Origin: Flavobacterium frigidimaris
GTDB lineage: Bacteria > Bacteroidota > Bacteroidia > Flavobacteriales > Flavobacteriaceae
DNA: 64,000 nt
Reading direction: 5' to 3'
Assembly (NCBI GenBank): GCA_900129595.1
Contig: FQWG01000015.1
Location: forward strand, 62,001-126,000
Shown here: piece by piece, positions 1-8,546 of the stretch
How the letters are laid out: each line of letters starts with the position of its first letter
How positions within the stretch are numbered: position 1 is the first letter of the stretch
Notes under the pieces: model-generated
What the model saw: only the letters and a program-made list of their open reading frames with translations
What the model was told of the DNA's origin: nothing
Databases searched by the model: none
Program-made: the position numbers and the translations under genes

Positions 1-537
1 TTCCGGAGTAATTTCGTTTTTTACTTTTTTCCCTAAAGCTTCAAAAGCAGAAACAATATTCAGGGATTCACCTTTCCATTTTCCGGAGTGAATTGATCCT
101 CCGTAAACCATAATAGATGGGCGGTTTAAACGTCCCATAGCGATTAATGCTCCAGGCATATTTTTATCACAACCAGGAATTGCTATAATACCATCGTACC
201 ATTGTGCGCCTGCAACTGTTTCTATAGAATCTGCAATTACATCACGGGAAACCAATGAATAACGCATTCCTTCAGTACCATTCGAAATTCCGTCACTAAC
301 ACCAATAGTATTAAAAATAAGTCCGACCAGATTTGCATCCCAAACACCTTTTTTGACATCTTTTGCTAAATCATTCAGGTGCATGTTACAAGTATTACCA
401 TCGTAACCCATGCTCACAATACCAACCTGAGCCTTTTTCAAATCTTCTTCAGTTAAACCAATACCATACAACATCGCTTGCGCCGCAGGTTGTGTTTGAT
501 CTTGAGTGATGGTTTTGCTGTACTTATTTAATTCCAT
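1..537 (-). CDS. ilvD: Dihydroxy-acid dehydratase, N-terminal part (runs off left edge)
   Basis: Only the first 179 codons are in the window; the gene continues past base 1. IlvD dehydrates 2,3-dihydroxy-isovalerate and -methylvalerate to the 2-keto acids, the third common step of valine and isoleucine synthesis in the cytoplasm. The visible part has the iron-sulfur cysteines of the family at Cys50 (DGNTCNMHLN) and Cys123 (PGCDKNMPGA), plus the motif around Asp82 (SDGISNGTEGMRYS). The ATG at 537 follows directly after an Ile/Val-rich leader peptide and an attenuator hairpin, so this is probably the first structural gene of an ilv operon whose remaining genes lie to the left. leuA and leuB lie just upstream on the same strand. 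Confidence 0.95.
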   Translation of the reverse strand, partial: MELNKYSKTITQDQTQPAAQAMLYGIGLTEEDLKKAQVGIVSMGYDGNTCNMHLNDLAKDVKKGVWDANLVGLIFNTIGVSDGISNGTEGMRYSLVSRDVIADSIETVAGAQWYDGIIAIPGCDKNMPGALIAMGRLNRPSIMVYGGSIHSGKWKGESLNIVSAFEALGKKVKNEITPE

Positions 538-566
538 TATGTGTTAATTTATTTTAATTTTTGTTC

Positions 567-597
567 AAAAAAAAACCTTCCAGTACTTGGAAGGTTT
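567..597 (-). terminator. Attenuator terminator between ilv leader peptide and ilvD
   Basis: A perfect 9-bp stem (573-581 with 589-597) with a 7-nt loop is followed on the minus strand by nine U residues (575 down to 567). It lies 24 bases after the stop of the Ile/Val-rich leader peptide and 30 bases before the ilvD start. This is the position expected of a transcription attenuator. A competing anti-terminator was not worked out. Confidence 0.85.
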
Positions 598-620
598 CTA
601 ATATATTTTTTCAATTATAT

Positions 621-698
621 TTATACCATTCCCGATGCAGATGTGTGAATCACATTGACAACAACGACAGAAGTAATAATAATTGAGATTTGCATCAT
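621..698 (-). CDS. ilv operon leader peptide (25 aa, Ile/Val-rich)
   Basis: A 25-codon reading frame starts with two ATG codons (698 and 695) and ends with TAA at 621-623. Its centre reads SIIITSVVVVNVI: five of the 25 residues are Ile and six or more are Val. That bias, a -7 promoter box just upstream and an intrinsic terminator just downstream define a classical leader peptide. Inference from the attenuation model: when charged tRNA-Ile or tRNA-Val is scarce, the ribosome stalls in the run and the terminator does not form, so ilvD and following genes are transcribed. There are only single scattered other residues and no Leu, so the control should respond to Ile and Val rather than Leu. The frame is too short for routine gene finders. 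Confidence 0.85.
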   Translation of the reverse strand: MMQISIIITSVVVVNVIHTSASGMV

Positions 699-715
699 TT
701 ATTTTTTTAGTGTCA

Positions 716-723
716 CAAAAGTA
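716..723 (-). promoter_or_regulatory. -7 box of the ilv leader promoter
   Basis: On the minus strand the sequence reads TACTTTTG, a full match to the Bacteroidota -7 element TAnnTTTG. It lies 18 bases before the leader ATG at 698. I do not see a convincing TTG at the normal -33 distance. The box implies that ilvD has its own start rather than depending only on read-through from leuB. Confidence 0.6.
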
Positions 724-805
724 TGAAAACTTATACGACTAAAAAAATAAAATCTCAACATTTCACATACTTCTTGTTATTTATTTCATCATTTTAATAA
801 AAACC

Positions 806-1924
806 TTAAACAATTGTCGACTGACCAATATGAACATTGTCATTATTAAAATAAAGCAAGTCATCTTTGCTGAAAATAAAATTAGAAACAAACTCCCCTA
901 CTTCATTTGTACCGAATTTTGAATCTGGTTTCAGGTCAATTGTAACGACTTTATATTCGATTGCTTTTTCAACCGCCTGATAAATTACATTTGCTTCTTT
1001 GAATAAACCAAAATGTTCTAACAGCATCGCCGCTGATAAAATTGAAGCAATTGGATTGGCAATATTTTTTCCTTTTGCCTGAGGATAAGAACCATGAATT
1101 GGCTCGAAAAGTGCATTTTTTTCTCCCAAAGAAGCTGAAGCCAATAATCCGATAGATCCTGTAATAACACTTGCTTCATCTGATAAAATATCTCCAAACA
1201 AATTCTCTGTCAAAATCACATCAAATTGTTTTGGATTCAAAATCAATTGCATTGCTGCGTTATCCACAAATAAAAAATCTAAAGCTACATCCGGATAATT
1301 AAGGCTTACTTTCTGAACTACTTTTCTCCATAATCTTGAGGTTTCCAAAACATTTGCTTTGTCAACCATTGTCAGCTTTTTGCGTCGGTTTTGTGCTGAC
1401 TTAAAAGCTAAATGTGCAATTCTGGTAATTTCTTCTTCTGAATATTCACATAAATCCGAAGCATGTGTTCCTTCTTCATTTAATGTCTTTGCTCCAAAAT
1501 AAGCACCACCGGTTAATTCTCTGAATATAGTAAAATCAGCTCCGTCGATAATTTCTCTTTTTAAAGGGGAAGCATCAATTAATGATTTGTACGGTTTTAT
1601 AGGACGAATGTTTGCAAACAGACCTAATTCTTTACGAAGTTTCAATAATCCCTGCTCCGGACGAACTTTTGCATTAGGATTATTGTCATATTTAGGATCT
1701 CCAATTGCCCCAAACAAAACGGCATCTGTATTCAGACAAAGATTTAGTGTTTGCTCCGGCAGCGGATTTCCTGTTTTGTCAATAGCAATTGCGCCCATAA
1801 GAGCTTCCTCAAAAACAAATTCATGATTGTACACCTCGCCTATTGCATATAATGCTTTTTTGGCCTGTGCGATTACCTCTGGTCCAATTCCGTCTCCTGG
1901 TAAAACTGCTATTTTCAAATTCAT
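806..1924 (-). CDS. leuB: 3-isopropylmalate dehydrogenase
   Basis: LeuB oxidatively decarboxylates 3-isopropylmalate to 2-ketoisocaproate with NAD, the third step of leucine synthesis. The 372-residue length is normal for the family. The start MNLKIAVLPGDGIGPEV, the substrate loop region LLKLRKELGLFANIRP, the catalytic DKANVLETSRLW and the metal/active-site motif TENLFGDILSDEAS are all present. It lies 69 bases after leuA on the same strand, so the two are likely cotranscribed. Unusually for many bacteria, leuC and leuD are not between leuA and leuB and must be elsewhere. Confidence 0.96.
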   Translation of the reverse strand: MNLKIAVLPGDGIGPEVIAQAKKALYAIGEVYNHEFVFEEALMGAIAIDKTGNPLPEQTLNLCLNTDAVLFGAIGDPKYDNNPNAKVRPEQGLLKLRKELGLFANIRPIKPYKSLIDASPLKREIIDGADFTIFRELTGGAYFGAKTLNEEGTHASDLCEYSEEEITRIAHLAFKSAQNRRKKLTMVDKANVLETSRLWRKVVQKVSLNYPDVALDFLFVDNAAMQLILNPKQFDVILTENLFGDILSDEASVITGSIGLLASASLGEKNALFEPIHGSYPQAKGKNIANPIASILSAAMLLEHFGLFKEANVIYQAVEKAIEYKVVTIDLKPDSKFGTNEVGEFVSNFIFSKDDLLYFNNDNVHIGQSTIV

Positions 1925-1993
1925 AATGCCTCGTTCTTTATGTATTTAAATTTTGATTTTTTCTCTTTCTTCTTTCTTCTGTTCTCTTTTCAA

Positions 1994-3175
1994 CTAGCTT
2001 CTTACTAAATCTCCTTCGATTTTAGAAGCTTCAATAATTTGATGAATATCTGCATCGATAACTTCTTTTTTGATATCAGCAAATTTCAAAAATTCAATGT
2101 ATACAATATCCAATTGCACTTTTGTCAATTCGTAACCTACCTTTTTAGCACGGTAAGCCAAAGCAGCTCTTCCGCTTCTTGCTGTCAGGATAATTGATGA
2201 TTCGTTTACACCAACATCAAGCGGATCCATGATTTCGTACGTTGCTCTGTTTTTGATTACACCATCCTGGTGAATTCCTGAGCTGTGTGCAAAAGCATTA
2301 GCACCAACAATAGCTTTGTTTGGCTGCACGATCATTCCCATACTTTCAGAAACCAATCGGCTCATTTCGTTTAATTCTCTTGTATTGATATTGGTATCAA
2401 GATTTAAGTAAGGGTGTTGTTTAAAGATCATTACTACTTCTTCAAGTGCTGTATTTCCTGCTCTTTCTCCTATACCATTAATAGTACATTCTATTTGTCT
2501 TGCTCCATTTATAGCACCTGCAATAGAGTTTGCAGTTGCCATTCCTAAATCATTATGACAGTGACATGAAAGGATCACGTTTTCGATTCCTTTTACGTTT
2601 TCTCTTAGATATTTAATCTTCGCTCCGTATTCTTCCGGTAAGCAATATCCTGTTGTATCAGGGATATTCAATACGGTAGCTCCGGATTTGATCACTTCTT
2701 CACAAACTTTCGCAAGGAATGCGTTATCTGTTCTTCCGGCATCTTCTGCATAAAACTCAACATCTTCTACATAAGATTTTGCATGAGCTACAGCATATTT
2801 TGCTCTGGCGATAATATCTTCTCTTGTGGTATTTAATTTATGGAGTATGTGAGATTCAGATGTTCCGATTCCTGTGTGGATTCTAGGTCTTTTAGCATGC
2901 TTTAAGGCAGCTGCAGCAACATCAATGTCGTTTTTTACGGCTCTTGTTAGTCCGCAGACGGTTGCATTTTCTACAATTTTACAAATCTCAGAGACCGATA
3001 AAAAATCGCCCGGACTTGACACAGGAAAACCTGCTTCGATAACGTCAACTCCCATTTTATCAAGTCGTTCTGCGATAACTAATTTTTGCTTAGTATCTAA
3101 CTTACATCCTGGAACTTGTTCGCCGTCGCGCAAAGTGGTGTCAAAAATTTGAACTTTCTCTCTATTCATATTCAT
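1994..3175 (-). CDS. leuA: 2-isopropylmalate synthase, short form without the C-terminal regulatory domain
   Basis: LeuA condenses 2-ketoisovalerate with acetyl-CoA, the committed step of leucine synthesis. The N-terminal TIM-barrel signatures are clear: FDTTLRDGEQVPG near residue 10, and the metal site in LSCHCHNDLGMATAN, followed by GIGERAGNTALEEV. The protein is only 393 residues. Typical bacterial LeuA is about 510-520 residues because of a C-terminal LeuA-dimer domain that binds leucine; that domain is absent here, and the protein ends after the second accessory helix region. Homocitrate or citramalate synthase activity is possible from motifs alone, but the adjacent leuB supports LeuA. 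The start could be Met1 or Met3. Confidence 0.9.
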   Translation of the reverse strand: MNMNREKVQIFDTTLRDGEQVPGCKLDTKQKLVIAERLDKMGVDVIEAGFPVSSPGDFLSVSEICKIVENATVCGLTRAVKNDIDVAAAALKHAKRPRIHTGIGTSESHILHKLNTTREDIIARAKYAVAHAKSYVEDVEFYAEDAGRTDNAFLAKVCEEVIKSGATVLNIPDTTGYCLPEEYGAKIKYLRENVKGIENVILSCHCHNDLGMATANSIAGAINGARQIECTINGIGERAGNTALEEVVMIFKQHPYLNLDTNINTRELNEMSRLVSESMGMIVQPNKAIVGANAFAHSSGIHQDGVIKNRATYEIMDPLDVGVNESSIILTARSGRAALAYRAKKVGYELTKVQLDIVYIEFLKFADIKKEVIDADIHQIIEASKIEGDLVRS

Positions 3176-3204
3176 TTATTTAATGTAATTTCACATCTTG
3201 ATAA

Positions 3205-3212
3205 CAAATATA
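3205..3212 (-). promoter_or_regulatory. -7 box of the leuAB promoter
   Basis: On the minus strand this reads TATATTTG, matching TAnnTTTG, about 30 bases before the leuA ATG. The 149-bp gap (3176-3324) is shared with the divergent gene at 3325. No leader peptide or hairpin is visible upstream of leuA. Confidence 0.5.
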
Positions 3213-3324
3213 TATTGTACTTCTTCAGTACGAAATTCATTTTAATGAAATTATACTGTTCATAACGCAATTTATAACGTGTTAATCTACTAAAAACCAA
3301 TAAGTTATATTATTATATTTTACA

Positions 3325-4869
3325 ATGGCTAACCATCAAAAAGATTTCTTATTTGTATTAATAAAATCACTTTCTAAATCCGAAAAAAGACAGTTTAAGA
3401 TTTTTGCAAGCCGTTTAGAGACGAGTTCTAATACTAAATTCATCGAATTATTTAATATTTTAGATAAATCTGAAAACTATGATGAAAAGCTTATTCTGAA
3501 AAGCGGGATCATTAAAAAAGTACAGCTATCTAACTTAAAATCATACTTATACAAACAAATTCTGGTAAGTATCAGATTGAATATTCCGAGTCAGAACATT
3601 CGTTATCAATTACGGGAACAGATAGATTTTGCAGGTATTTTATACAATAAAGGTTTATACAAACAGAGTTTGAAAATTCTGGACAAGACAAAAATCATTG
3701 CGCTTGAAAATGATGAGAAATATATGGCGTATGAGATTGTAGAATTCGAAAAACTAATCGAATCACAATATATTACCCGTAGTATTCAGGGACGTGCCGA
3801 TGAATTGGTGATTCAGGCTAAAGAATTGAACTATCGCAATACAATCTCCAGTAAATTATCTAATTTATCACTTCAGCTTTACGGAATCATGTTGAAAACC
3901 GGTTATGTAAAAAATGATGAAGAGTATACTTATATTGATGATTATTTTAATAAACATATTGCGAAACTGGATGAAAGCAAATTTGGCTTCCGCGAGAAAT
4001 ATTGGTTTTACAACGCCAATCTATGGCGAAGTTTTCTAGTTCAGGACTTTCTGGCGAGTTATAAGTTTGCTTATAAATGGGTAAGATTGTTTTACGATAA
4101 TCCGAACATGATTTATCAGAATCCGGTGTTTTTCCTTAAAGGAAACCATTATTTTCTGGAGTCTTTGTATATGTTGAAATACAAATCGAATTTCAAAAAA
4201 TATTTAACGCTTTTAGAAGAAACAATTGAAGATCCTAAATTCCCGGTAAACGATAACATTGCCTCGCTTTCATTTTTATATCTTTATAACAATAAGCTGA
4301 ATTATCATATTCTGGAAGGTACTTTTGCAGAAAGTGAATATTTGATTCCTGAGATTTTAGAGAAGATTAAAATTCACAGCGAACATCTTGATGAACATCA
4401 CGAGATGTTGTTTTTCTATAAAATTGCTTCTATTTATTTTGGAAACGAGAAGTACAATGAATGCATTTATTATCTGGATAAAATCATCAACAACAGAAAC
4501 TTAAGCATGCGTGAGGATTTAATGTGTTTTGCGAGACTTTTGTCTTTGATCGCGCATTATGAATTAGGAAAGGATTATTACCTTGAAAATCACCTGAAAA
4601 GCACTTATAAGTTTCTGCTCAAAATGAACGACTTACATGAAGTTCAAAAGGAAATCATTAAGTTTCTGAGAAACTTAAATAACTTTTATCCTGCGGATAT
4701 TAAGAAAGAATTCAAAAAAATGCATGCCCGTTTTGTTGAACTTGAAAAGAACACTTACGAAAAAAGAGCTTTCTTGTATCTGGATATCATTTCTTGGCTG
4801 GAAAGTAAAATAGAGAATCGCAAAATTGCTGATATTATTAAGGAAAAAGCAAAATTGAATAGCCGTTAG
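3325..4869 (+). CDS. Conserved hypothetical protein, all-helical, cytoplasmic
   Basis: I do not recognise a named family. The 514-residue protein has no signal peptide and no membrane segment, and it is rich in Lys, Leu, Tyr and Asn. The sequence looks almost entirely alpha-helical, with helix pairs such as YNECIYYLDKIINNRN and YNKGLYKQSLKILDKTK that resemble TPR-like helical hairpins. The N-terminus (LIKSLSKSEKRQFKIF) is basic. It is transcribed divergently from leuA and is followed by a strong intrinsic terminator, so it is a single-gene unit. Scaffold or binding roles typical of TPR-like proteins are possible but unproven. Confidence 0.8.
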   Translation: MANHQKDFLFVLIKSLSKSEKRQFKIFASRLETSSNTKFIELFNILDKSENYDEKLILKSGIIKKVQLSNLKSYLYKQILVSIRLNIPSQNIRYQLREQIDFAGILYNKGLYKQSLKILDKTKIIALENDEKYMAYEIVEFEKLIESQYITRSIQGRADELVIQAKELNYRNTISSKLSNLSLQLYGIMLKTGYVKNDEEYTYIDDYFNKHIAKLDESKFGFREKYWFYNANLWRSFLVQDFLASYKFAYKWVRLFYDNPNMIYQNPVFFLKGNHYFLESLYMLKYKSNFKKYLTLLEETIEDPKFPVNDNIASLSFLYLYNNKLNYHILEGTFAESEYLIPEILEKIKIHSEHLDEHHEMLFFYKIASIYFGNEKYNECIYYLDKIINNRNLSMREDLMCFARLLSLIAHYELGKDYYLENHLKSTYKFLLKMNDLHEVQKEIIKFLRNLNNFYPADIKKEFKKMHARFVELEKNTYEKRAFLYLDIISWLESKIENRKIADIIKEKAKLNSR

Positions 4870-4906
4870 GCGGGCAAAATTCCAAAAAACAAAAATCCAA
4901 AATTCC

Positions 4907-4946
4907 AAAAAGGTCTAAAAAAACATGGTTTTCAGACCTTTTTTTT
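4907..4946 (+). terminator. Intrinsic terminator after the helical hypothetical gene
   Basis: A 10-bp stem (4907-4916 with 4934-4943, AAAAAGGTCT/AGACCTTTTT) with a 17-nt loop runs into eight T residues on the plus strand. Confidence 0.8.
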
Positions 4947-4988
4947 ATTTCTCCCTCAGTCGAAATCACACACTTTACACTAAAAACT

Positions 4989-5021
4989 AAACCCTACATG
5001 TTTCAAAAAACTGTAGGGTTT
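4989..5021 (-). terminator. Second hairpin in the convergent gap
   Basis: A perfect 10-bp inverted repeat (4989-4998 AAACCCTACA with 5012-5021). On the minus strand it is followed by an interrupted U-rich stretch, so it may be a backup terminator for the M1 peptidase gene. Confidence 0.5.
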
Positions 5022-5034
5022 ACCAATAAAACGT

Positions 5035-5077
5035 AAAAAATCCCAGACTCCAACACAATTGGAATTTGGGATTTTTT
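5035..5077 (-). terminator. Terminator of the M1 peptidase gene
   Basis: An 11-bp stem (5035-5045 AAAAAATCCCA with 5067-5077) with six U residues downstream on the minus strand, 23 bases after the peptidase stop codon. The plus strand also carries a T run, so it may act in both directions. Confidence 0.75.
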
Positions 5078-5099
5078 TATCTTGGAATTTCTAAAAAAT

Positions 5100-6755
5100 T
5101 TATTCCACAATATTAGAGCTTTTTACATAGAAATTTTTATCTACTTCAACTGTACGTTTGTCGCTTGTCGTTTTTTCTGACTTCCATTCTGTCGTGGGTT
5201 TCAACCATATTTCTTCGCCGTTTAGGATTACTTTTACCGGCATATCAAATTTCGCAACACAGTTGGTCCAGTGATATCCAAAAGATCCGTTTTTAAAAAT
5301 ATATTCAAAAACCGGAATTTGGGTTGTGGTTAAATACTGCGCAAAAACCCTGTTAAAATTGATCCCTGATTGCATATTGATATACTCCTGAATTTGTTTA
5401 CCTGTAACAGTTTGATGGTAAAAAGTACTGTTTAAACCTCTTAAAATTGATTTCCATTTTGCATCATCATTAATCACCTGACGAATCATATGCAGCATAT
5501 TAGCACCTTTTGGATACATATCTCCGGATCCTTCATTATTTACATCATAATGACCAATAATAGGTTTATCATTCTGAATGTTTCTTCTGCACCCGATCAC
5601 ATATTCTGCGCCTGCATCTCTTCCGTAATAATATTCAACAAAAAGGCTTTCAGAATAATTAGTAAAGCTCTCATGAACCCACATATCTGCAATATCTTTA
5701 TAGGTAATGTTATTGGCAAACCATTCATGTCCGGATTCGTGAATAATTATAAAATCGAATTTTAATCCCCATCCGGTACCGCTTAAATCTTTCCCGCGGT
5801 ATCCCATTTTATAATCATTCCCGTAAGTCACACTGCTTTGATGCTCCATTCCTAAATAAGGTGCTTCTACCAATTTATAGCTGTCTTCGTAAAACGGATA
5901 CGGTCCAAACCAGTTTTCAAAAGCTTTTAGCATCCTTGGAGCGTCTTTAAAATGTTCTTTTGCAATTGCCAGATTATCTCTTAAAACATAGTAACTACAA
6001 TCTAAATCGCCTTTTTCTCCCTTATACTTCTCAGAAAAATTTACATAATCGCCAATATTGATATTAACACCATAATTGTTAATTGGGTTCGAAACATACC
6101 AATTAAAAGTTTTCGTGCCGTCTTTTTCTTTTTTAACGCTTTTCAGCCTTCCATTAGAAACATCCGTTAAATCTCCCGGAACATTCACACTAATCAGCAT
6201 ATTTTCGACTTCGTCATACATATGGTCCTTGTTTGGCCACCAGACACTGGCGCCTAATCCCTGACAAGATGAAGCAATAAAGTCTTTTCCGTTTTTATCC
6301 TTTTTCCAGGTAATTCCACCATCCCAAGGCGGATTGACAGCTTCTTTAGGTTTTCCGCCAAATGAAATTACGATTTCGTTTGTCTCACCCACTTTTTGTG
6401 CCGCTGTTAATTGAATGAAAAAAGCGTTTCCGTCTCTTTCAAATTTCAATTCTTTTCCATCTTGCGTTACTTTGTAGATCTGCATAGGTTCCTGCAAATC
6501 AATCTGCATTTTATTGTAGTCTTTTAAAACTGTATAACGAACAGTATTTGAACCTGTAATGGTTTTGTCTTTTGGATTTACTTTTACATCTAAATGATAA
6601 TATTTTAAATCCCACCAAACTCTTTCTTTTGTAATGCTTCCGCGTAAAGAATCCTGATGCGTAAAAATCGCTTCTGATTTATTCAAAAGTCCCTGAGCAT
6701 TAGCTGTAAAACCAAACAAAAAGGCGATAAAAACGCCGCCAAAGTATTTTTTCAT
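5100..6755 (-). CDS. Secreted M1-family metallopeptidase (short form)
   Basis: A zinc aminopeptidase-type enzyme, probably exported. An N-terminal signal peptide ends near TANAQG (residue 21). The gluzincin site is complete: His339-Glu340 and His343 in HESGHEW, with the third zinc ligand Glu362 in HESFTNYSE, which is the HExxH-x18-E spacing of clan MA/M1. The exopeptidase motif is GMEHQ (302-306) in place of the usual GAMEN. At 551 residues it lacks the large C-terminal helical domain of aminopeptidase N (about 870 residues) and resembles the short M1 proteins common in Bacteroidota. It stands alone with its own terminator. The substrate is not predictable. Confidence 0.93.
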   Translation of the reverse strand: MKKYFGGVFIAFLFGFTANAQGLLNKSEAIFTHQDSLRGSITKERVWWDLKYYHLDVKVNPKDKTITGSNTVRYTVLKDYNKMQIDLQEPMQIYKVTQDGKELKFERDGNAFFIQLTAAQKVGETNEIVISFGGKPKEAVNPPWDGGITWKKDKNGKDFIASSCQGLGASVWWPNKDHMYDEVENMLISVNVPGDLTDVSNGRLKSVKKEKDGTKTFNWYVSNPINNYGVNINIGDYVNFSEKYKGEKGDLDCSYYVLRDNLAIAKEHFKDAPRMLKAFENWFGPYPFYEDSYKLVEAPYLGMEHQSSVTYGNDYKMGYRGKDLSGTGWGLKFDFIIIHESGHEWFANNITYKDIADMWVHESFTNYSESLFVEYYYGRDAGAEYVIGCRRNIQNDKPIIGHYDVNNEGSGDMYPKGANMLHMIRQVINDDAKWKSILRGLNSTFYHQTVTGKQIQEYINMQSGINFNRVFAQYLTTTQIPVFEYIFKNGSFGYHWTNCVAKFDMPVKVILNGEEIWLKPTTEWKSEKTTSDKRTVEVDKNFYVKSSNIVE

Positions 6756-6935
6756 ACGAAGTAAATATTTTCTTTTAAACGATATTAAGAAGGTTTTTAA
6801 ATCTGCTTAAACTTTAACAAATGTAAACATTCGAATCAAGTTTTGAATGATATTGTAATCTTGATTCGGAAAATTTAGTGTTAAAATTAATTTATTCTTC
6901 TGTATTTTAGCCGATCCAAATCATTTGAATTACTT

Positions 6936-7634
6936 ATGAAAATTACTACAATTACCGCTTTCTTATTTTTTATCTATAACGTAACGGCTCACTCACAAAC
7001 TATTCCGGTTTATAAAATAGGCAATGAAATAAAGATTGATGGTGATTTATCAGACTGGAAAATGCCATTTTCAGGCCCTTTTGTAATTCATAATTCGGGA
7101 GAAAAAGCAACGCAAAATACCTTTGTTTCCCTTTCGTGGAATAATGAAAACCTTTACATCGCTTATCGGTCAGGAGATTCTAAAATAATTGGATACGCTC
7201 AGAAAAAAGATTCCAAAATTTTTAATACAGATGATCTGGTAGAGATTTTTATTGATCCTGACGGAGATGGTCAGAATTACGTTGAAATTGGAGTAAATGC
7301 TTTTTCATCAAATTATGATCTGTTAGTTACCTGCATTTCACCCAATTGCGGCGGATGGAAAGCTTCTTTGGCTTTTGATATAAAAGGAATGGAAACTGTA
7401 AGCAAAATAACTCCCGAAGGTTTTGATACTGAAATTAAAATTCCGTTTTCGAGCTTAGAAAAGATTAAAAATGGAAATTTCACTAAACCGGAAGCTGGAA
7501 CAAAATGGAGAGGAAATACCTTTAGAATTGATTATGGTAAAACAACTGAATATCTTGCATTACAATATTATAAGAGTTTAAATCATGGATTTCATCAGCC
7601 TGAGGAATTTGCAGTTTTTGAATTTGTGGAGTAG
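6936..7634 (+). CDS. Secreted CBM9-like (carbohydrate-binding family 9) protein
   Basis: A 232-residue protein with a signal peptide ending near TAHSQT (residue 21). The body starts with the family-9-like pattern EIKIDGDLSDWKMP, then SWNNENLYIAYRSGD, then the ligand/metal region DDLVEIFIDPDGDGQNYVEI and the closing FRIDYG. These are typical of the CBM9-like beta-sandwich that is found alone in many Bacteroidota secreted proteins. No catalytic domain is attached, so binding of a sugar or cell-surface glycan is inferred only from the fold. It is divergent from the M1 peptidase gene. Confidence 0.8.
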   Translation: MKITTITAFLFFIYNVTAHSQTIPVYKIGNEIKIDGDLSDWKMPFSGPFVIHNSGEKATQNTFVSLSWNNENLYIAYRSGDSKIIGYAQKKDSKIFNTDDLVEIFIDPDGDGQNYVEIGVNAFSSNYDLLVTCISPNCGGWKASLAFDIKGMETVSKITPEGFDTEIKIPFSSLEKIKNGNFTKPEAGTKWRGNTFRIDYGKTTEYLALQYYKSLNHGFHQPEEFAVFEFVE

Positions 7635-7642
7635 CGTTGAGA

Positions 7643-7760
7643 TGGCACACAGATGAAACGGATTCGCTACGCGAAGACGCGGATCTTACACGGATTTTTT
7701 ATTCTTTTTTATTAATAGAAATTTTTAGCACGCTGAGCTAAGTCGAAGTCCCGCAAAGTG
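7643..7760. repeat. Intergenic repeat fragments
   Basis: The gap after the CBM9-like gene holds two repeat-like pieces: 7643-7700 (CACACAGATGAAACGGATTC, then a GC-rich CGCTACGCGAAGACGCGG, then ACACGGATTTTTT), and 7730-7750 (GCTGAGCTAAGTCGAAGTC). The second is a copy of the arms of the palindrome at 8452-8520. No gene is seen here. Confidence 0.6.
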
Positions 7761-7807
7761 ATTTAATAAACCGGAATTTGTATTTGTGAAGTACTTTTTT
7801 CTAATAT

Positions 7808-8413
7808 TTAATTGATAAACTGTGGTATCAAATTAAATTTAACTTCAGAATAAGGTACATCATTACTAACTAAAAATTTAAAAACCTTATTATCTTCTTT
7901 CATTTTATAAATTTCAAATATAGACTTATTAGACTGAATATGAATGTTTTGCAAAAGCCGATCATTTAGATCTCCATAAACTTTATAAGTTTGTAAAAAC
8001 ATAGCAATTCCTTCTTTTAAAACTTTAGGATTAGTAAACTCTTTAGGAAGAAATATATTTATAAAAGAATCATTATCAATGTATATTTCTCCAGTACTAT
8101 CATTAATTGGAGCAAAATTACCATAAGAAGTTTTTTCTAAAAACAGAATAAGTCTCTGACCGCTTTTTAATTCTTTAATCCTTGGATCGCATAACCATTC
8201 TTTCCAAATTAGAACTTTAATTTTTGAGCCAGATTTTCCTTTTACAAATTGACTTATCTCAAATTCGTATTCATTTTTTGAAACCTTAGAAATGGTTCCA
8301 TCAACAATTAAATCTGCTTTTGAAATAACAATTGAATAAGGTAATTCACGTTTTTTGAATCCATAATTCAAAATTGGAAGCAAAAATAAAAACAGGCATA
8401 CAAATAGTTTCAT
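7808..8413 (-). CDS. Hypothetical secreted protein
   Basis: I do not recognise the family. The 201-residue protein starts with a hydrophobic signal-like segment (MKLFVCLFLFLLPILNYGF). The N-terminal half looks like an all-beta domain (DLIVDGTISKV, YEFEISQFVKGK, KIKVLIWKEWLCD, GQRLILFLEK), suggesting a small secreted or periplasmic barrel. It has two cysteines, Cys5 in the signal and one in WLCDPR, and no lipobox in the normal place. Its sequence composition is slightly richer in AT than its neighbours. It is flanked on both sides by intergenic repeats, and no partner gene is evident. Confidence 0.7.
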   Translation of the reverse strand: MKLFVCLFLFLLPILNYGFKKRELPYSIVISKADLIVDGTISKVSKNEYEFEISQFVKGKSGSKIKVLIWKEWLCDPRIKELKSGQRLILFLEKTSYGNFAPINDSTGEIYIDNDSFINIFLPKEFTNPKVLKEGIAMFLQTYKVYGDLNDRLLQNIHIQSNKSIFEIYKMKEDNKVFKFLVSNDVPYSEVKFNLIPQFIN

Positions 8414-8451
8414 AGAATTATTCCTTTTAGCTAAAATAATACTTTTTTATT

Positions 8452-8520
8452 AGATTGAGCAAAGTCGAAGTTCTGAAAAGCTATTGTGTAAACATGACTT
8501 CGACTTAGCGCAGTCTGACA
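8452..8520. repeat. Palindromic intergenic repeat
   Basis: Imperfect inverted repeat: GATTGAGCAAAGTCGAAGT (8453-8471) against 8491-8520, whose reverse complement contains GACTGCGCTAAGTCGAAGTC. The same arm occurs at 7730-7750. It lies between hisIE (end of the his operon) and the hypothetical gene, and could also work as a weak terminator. Confidence 0.65.
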
Positions 8521-8546
8521 AGATTGTGCTGAAACAATCTTTAAAA

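Noticed and set aside
3176..3324. Leader peptide or attenuator before leuA
   Set aside because: No short frame with a Leu run and no hairpin with a T run lies between the promoter box and the leuA ATG.
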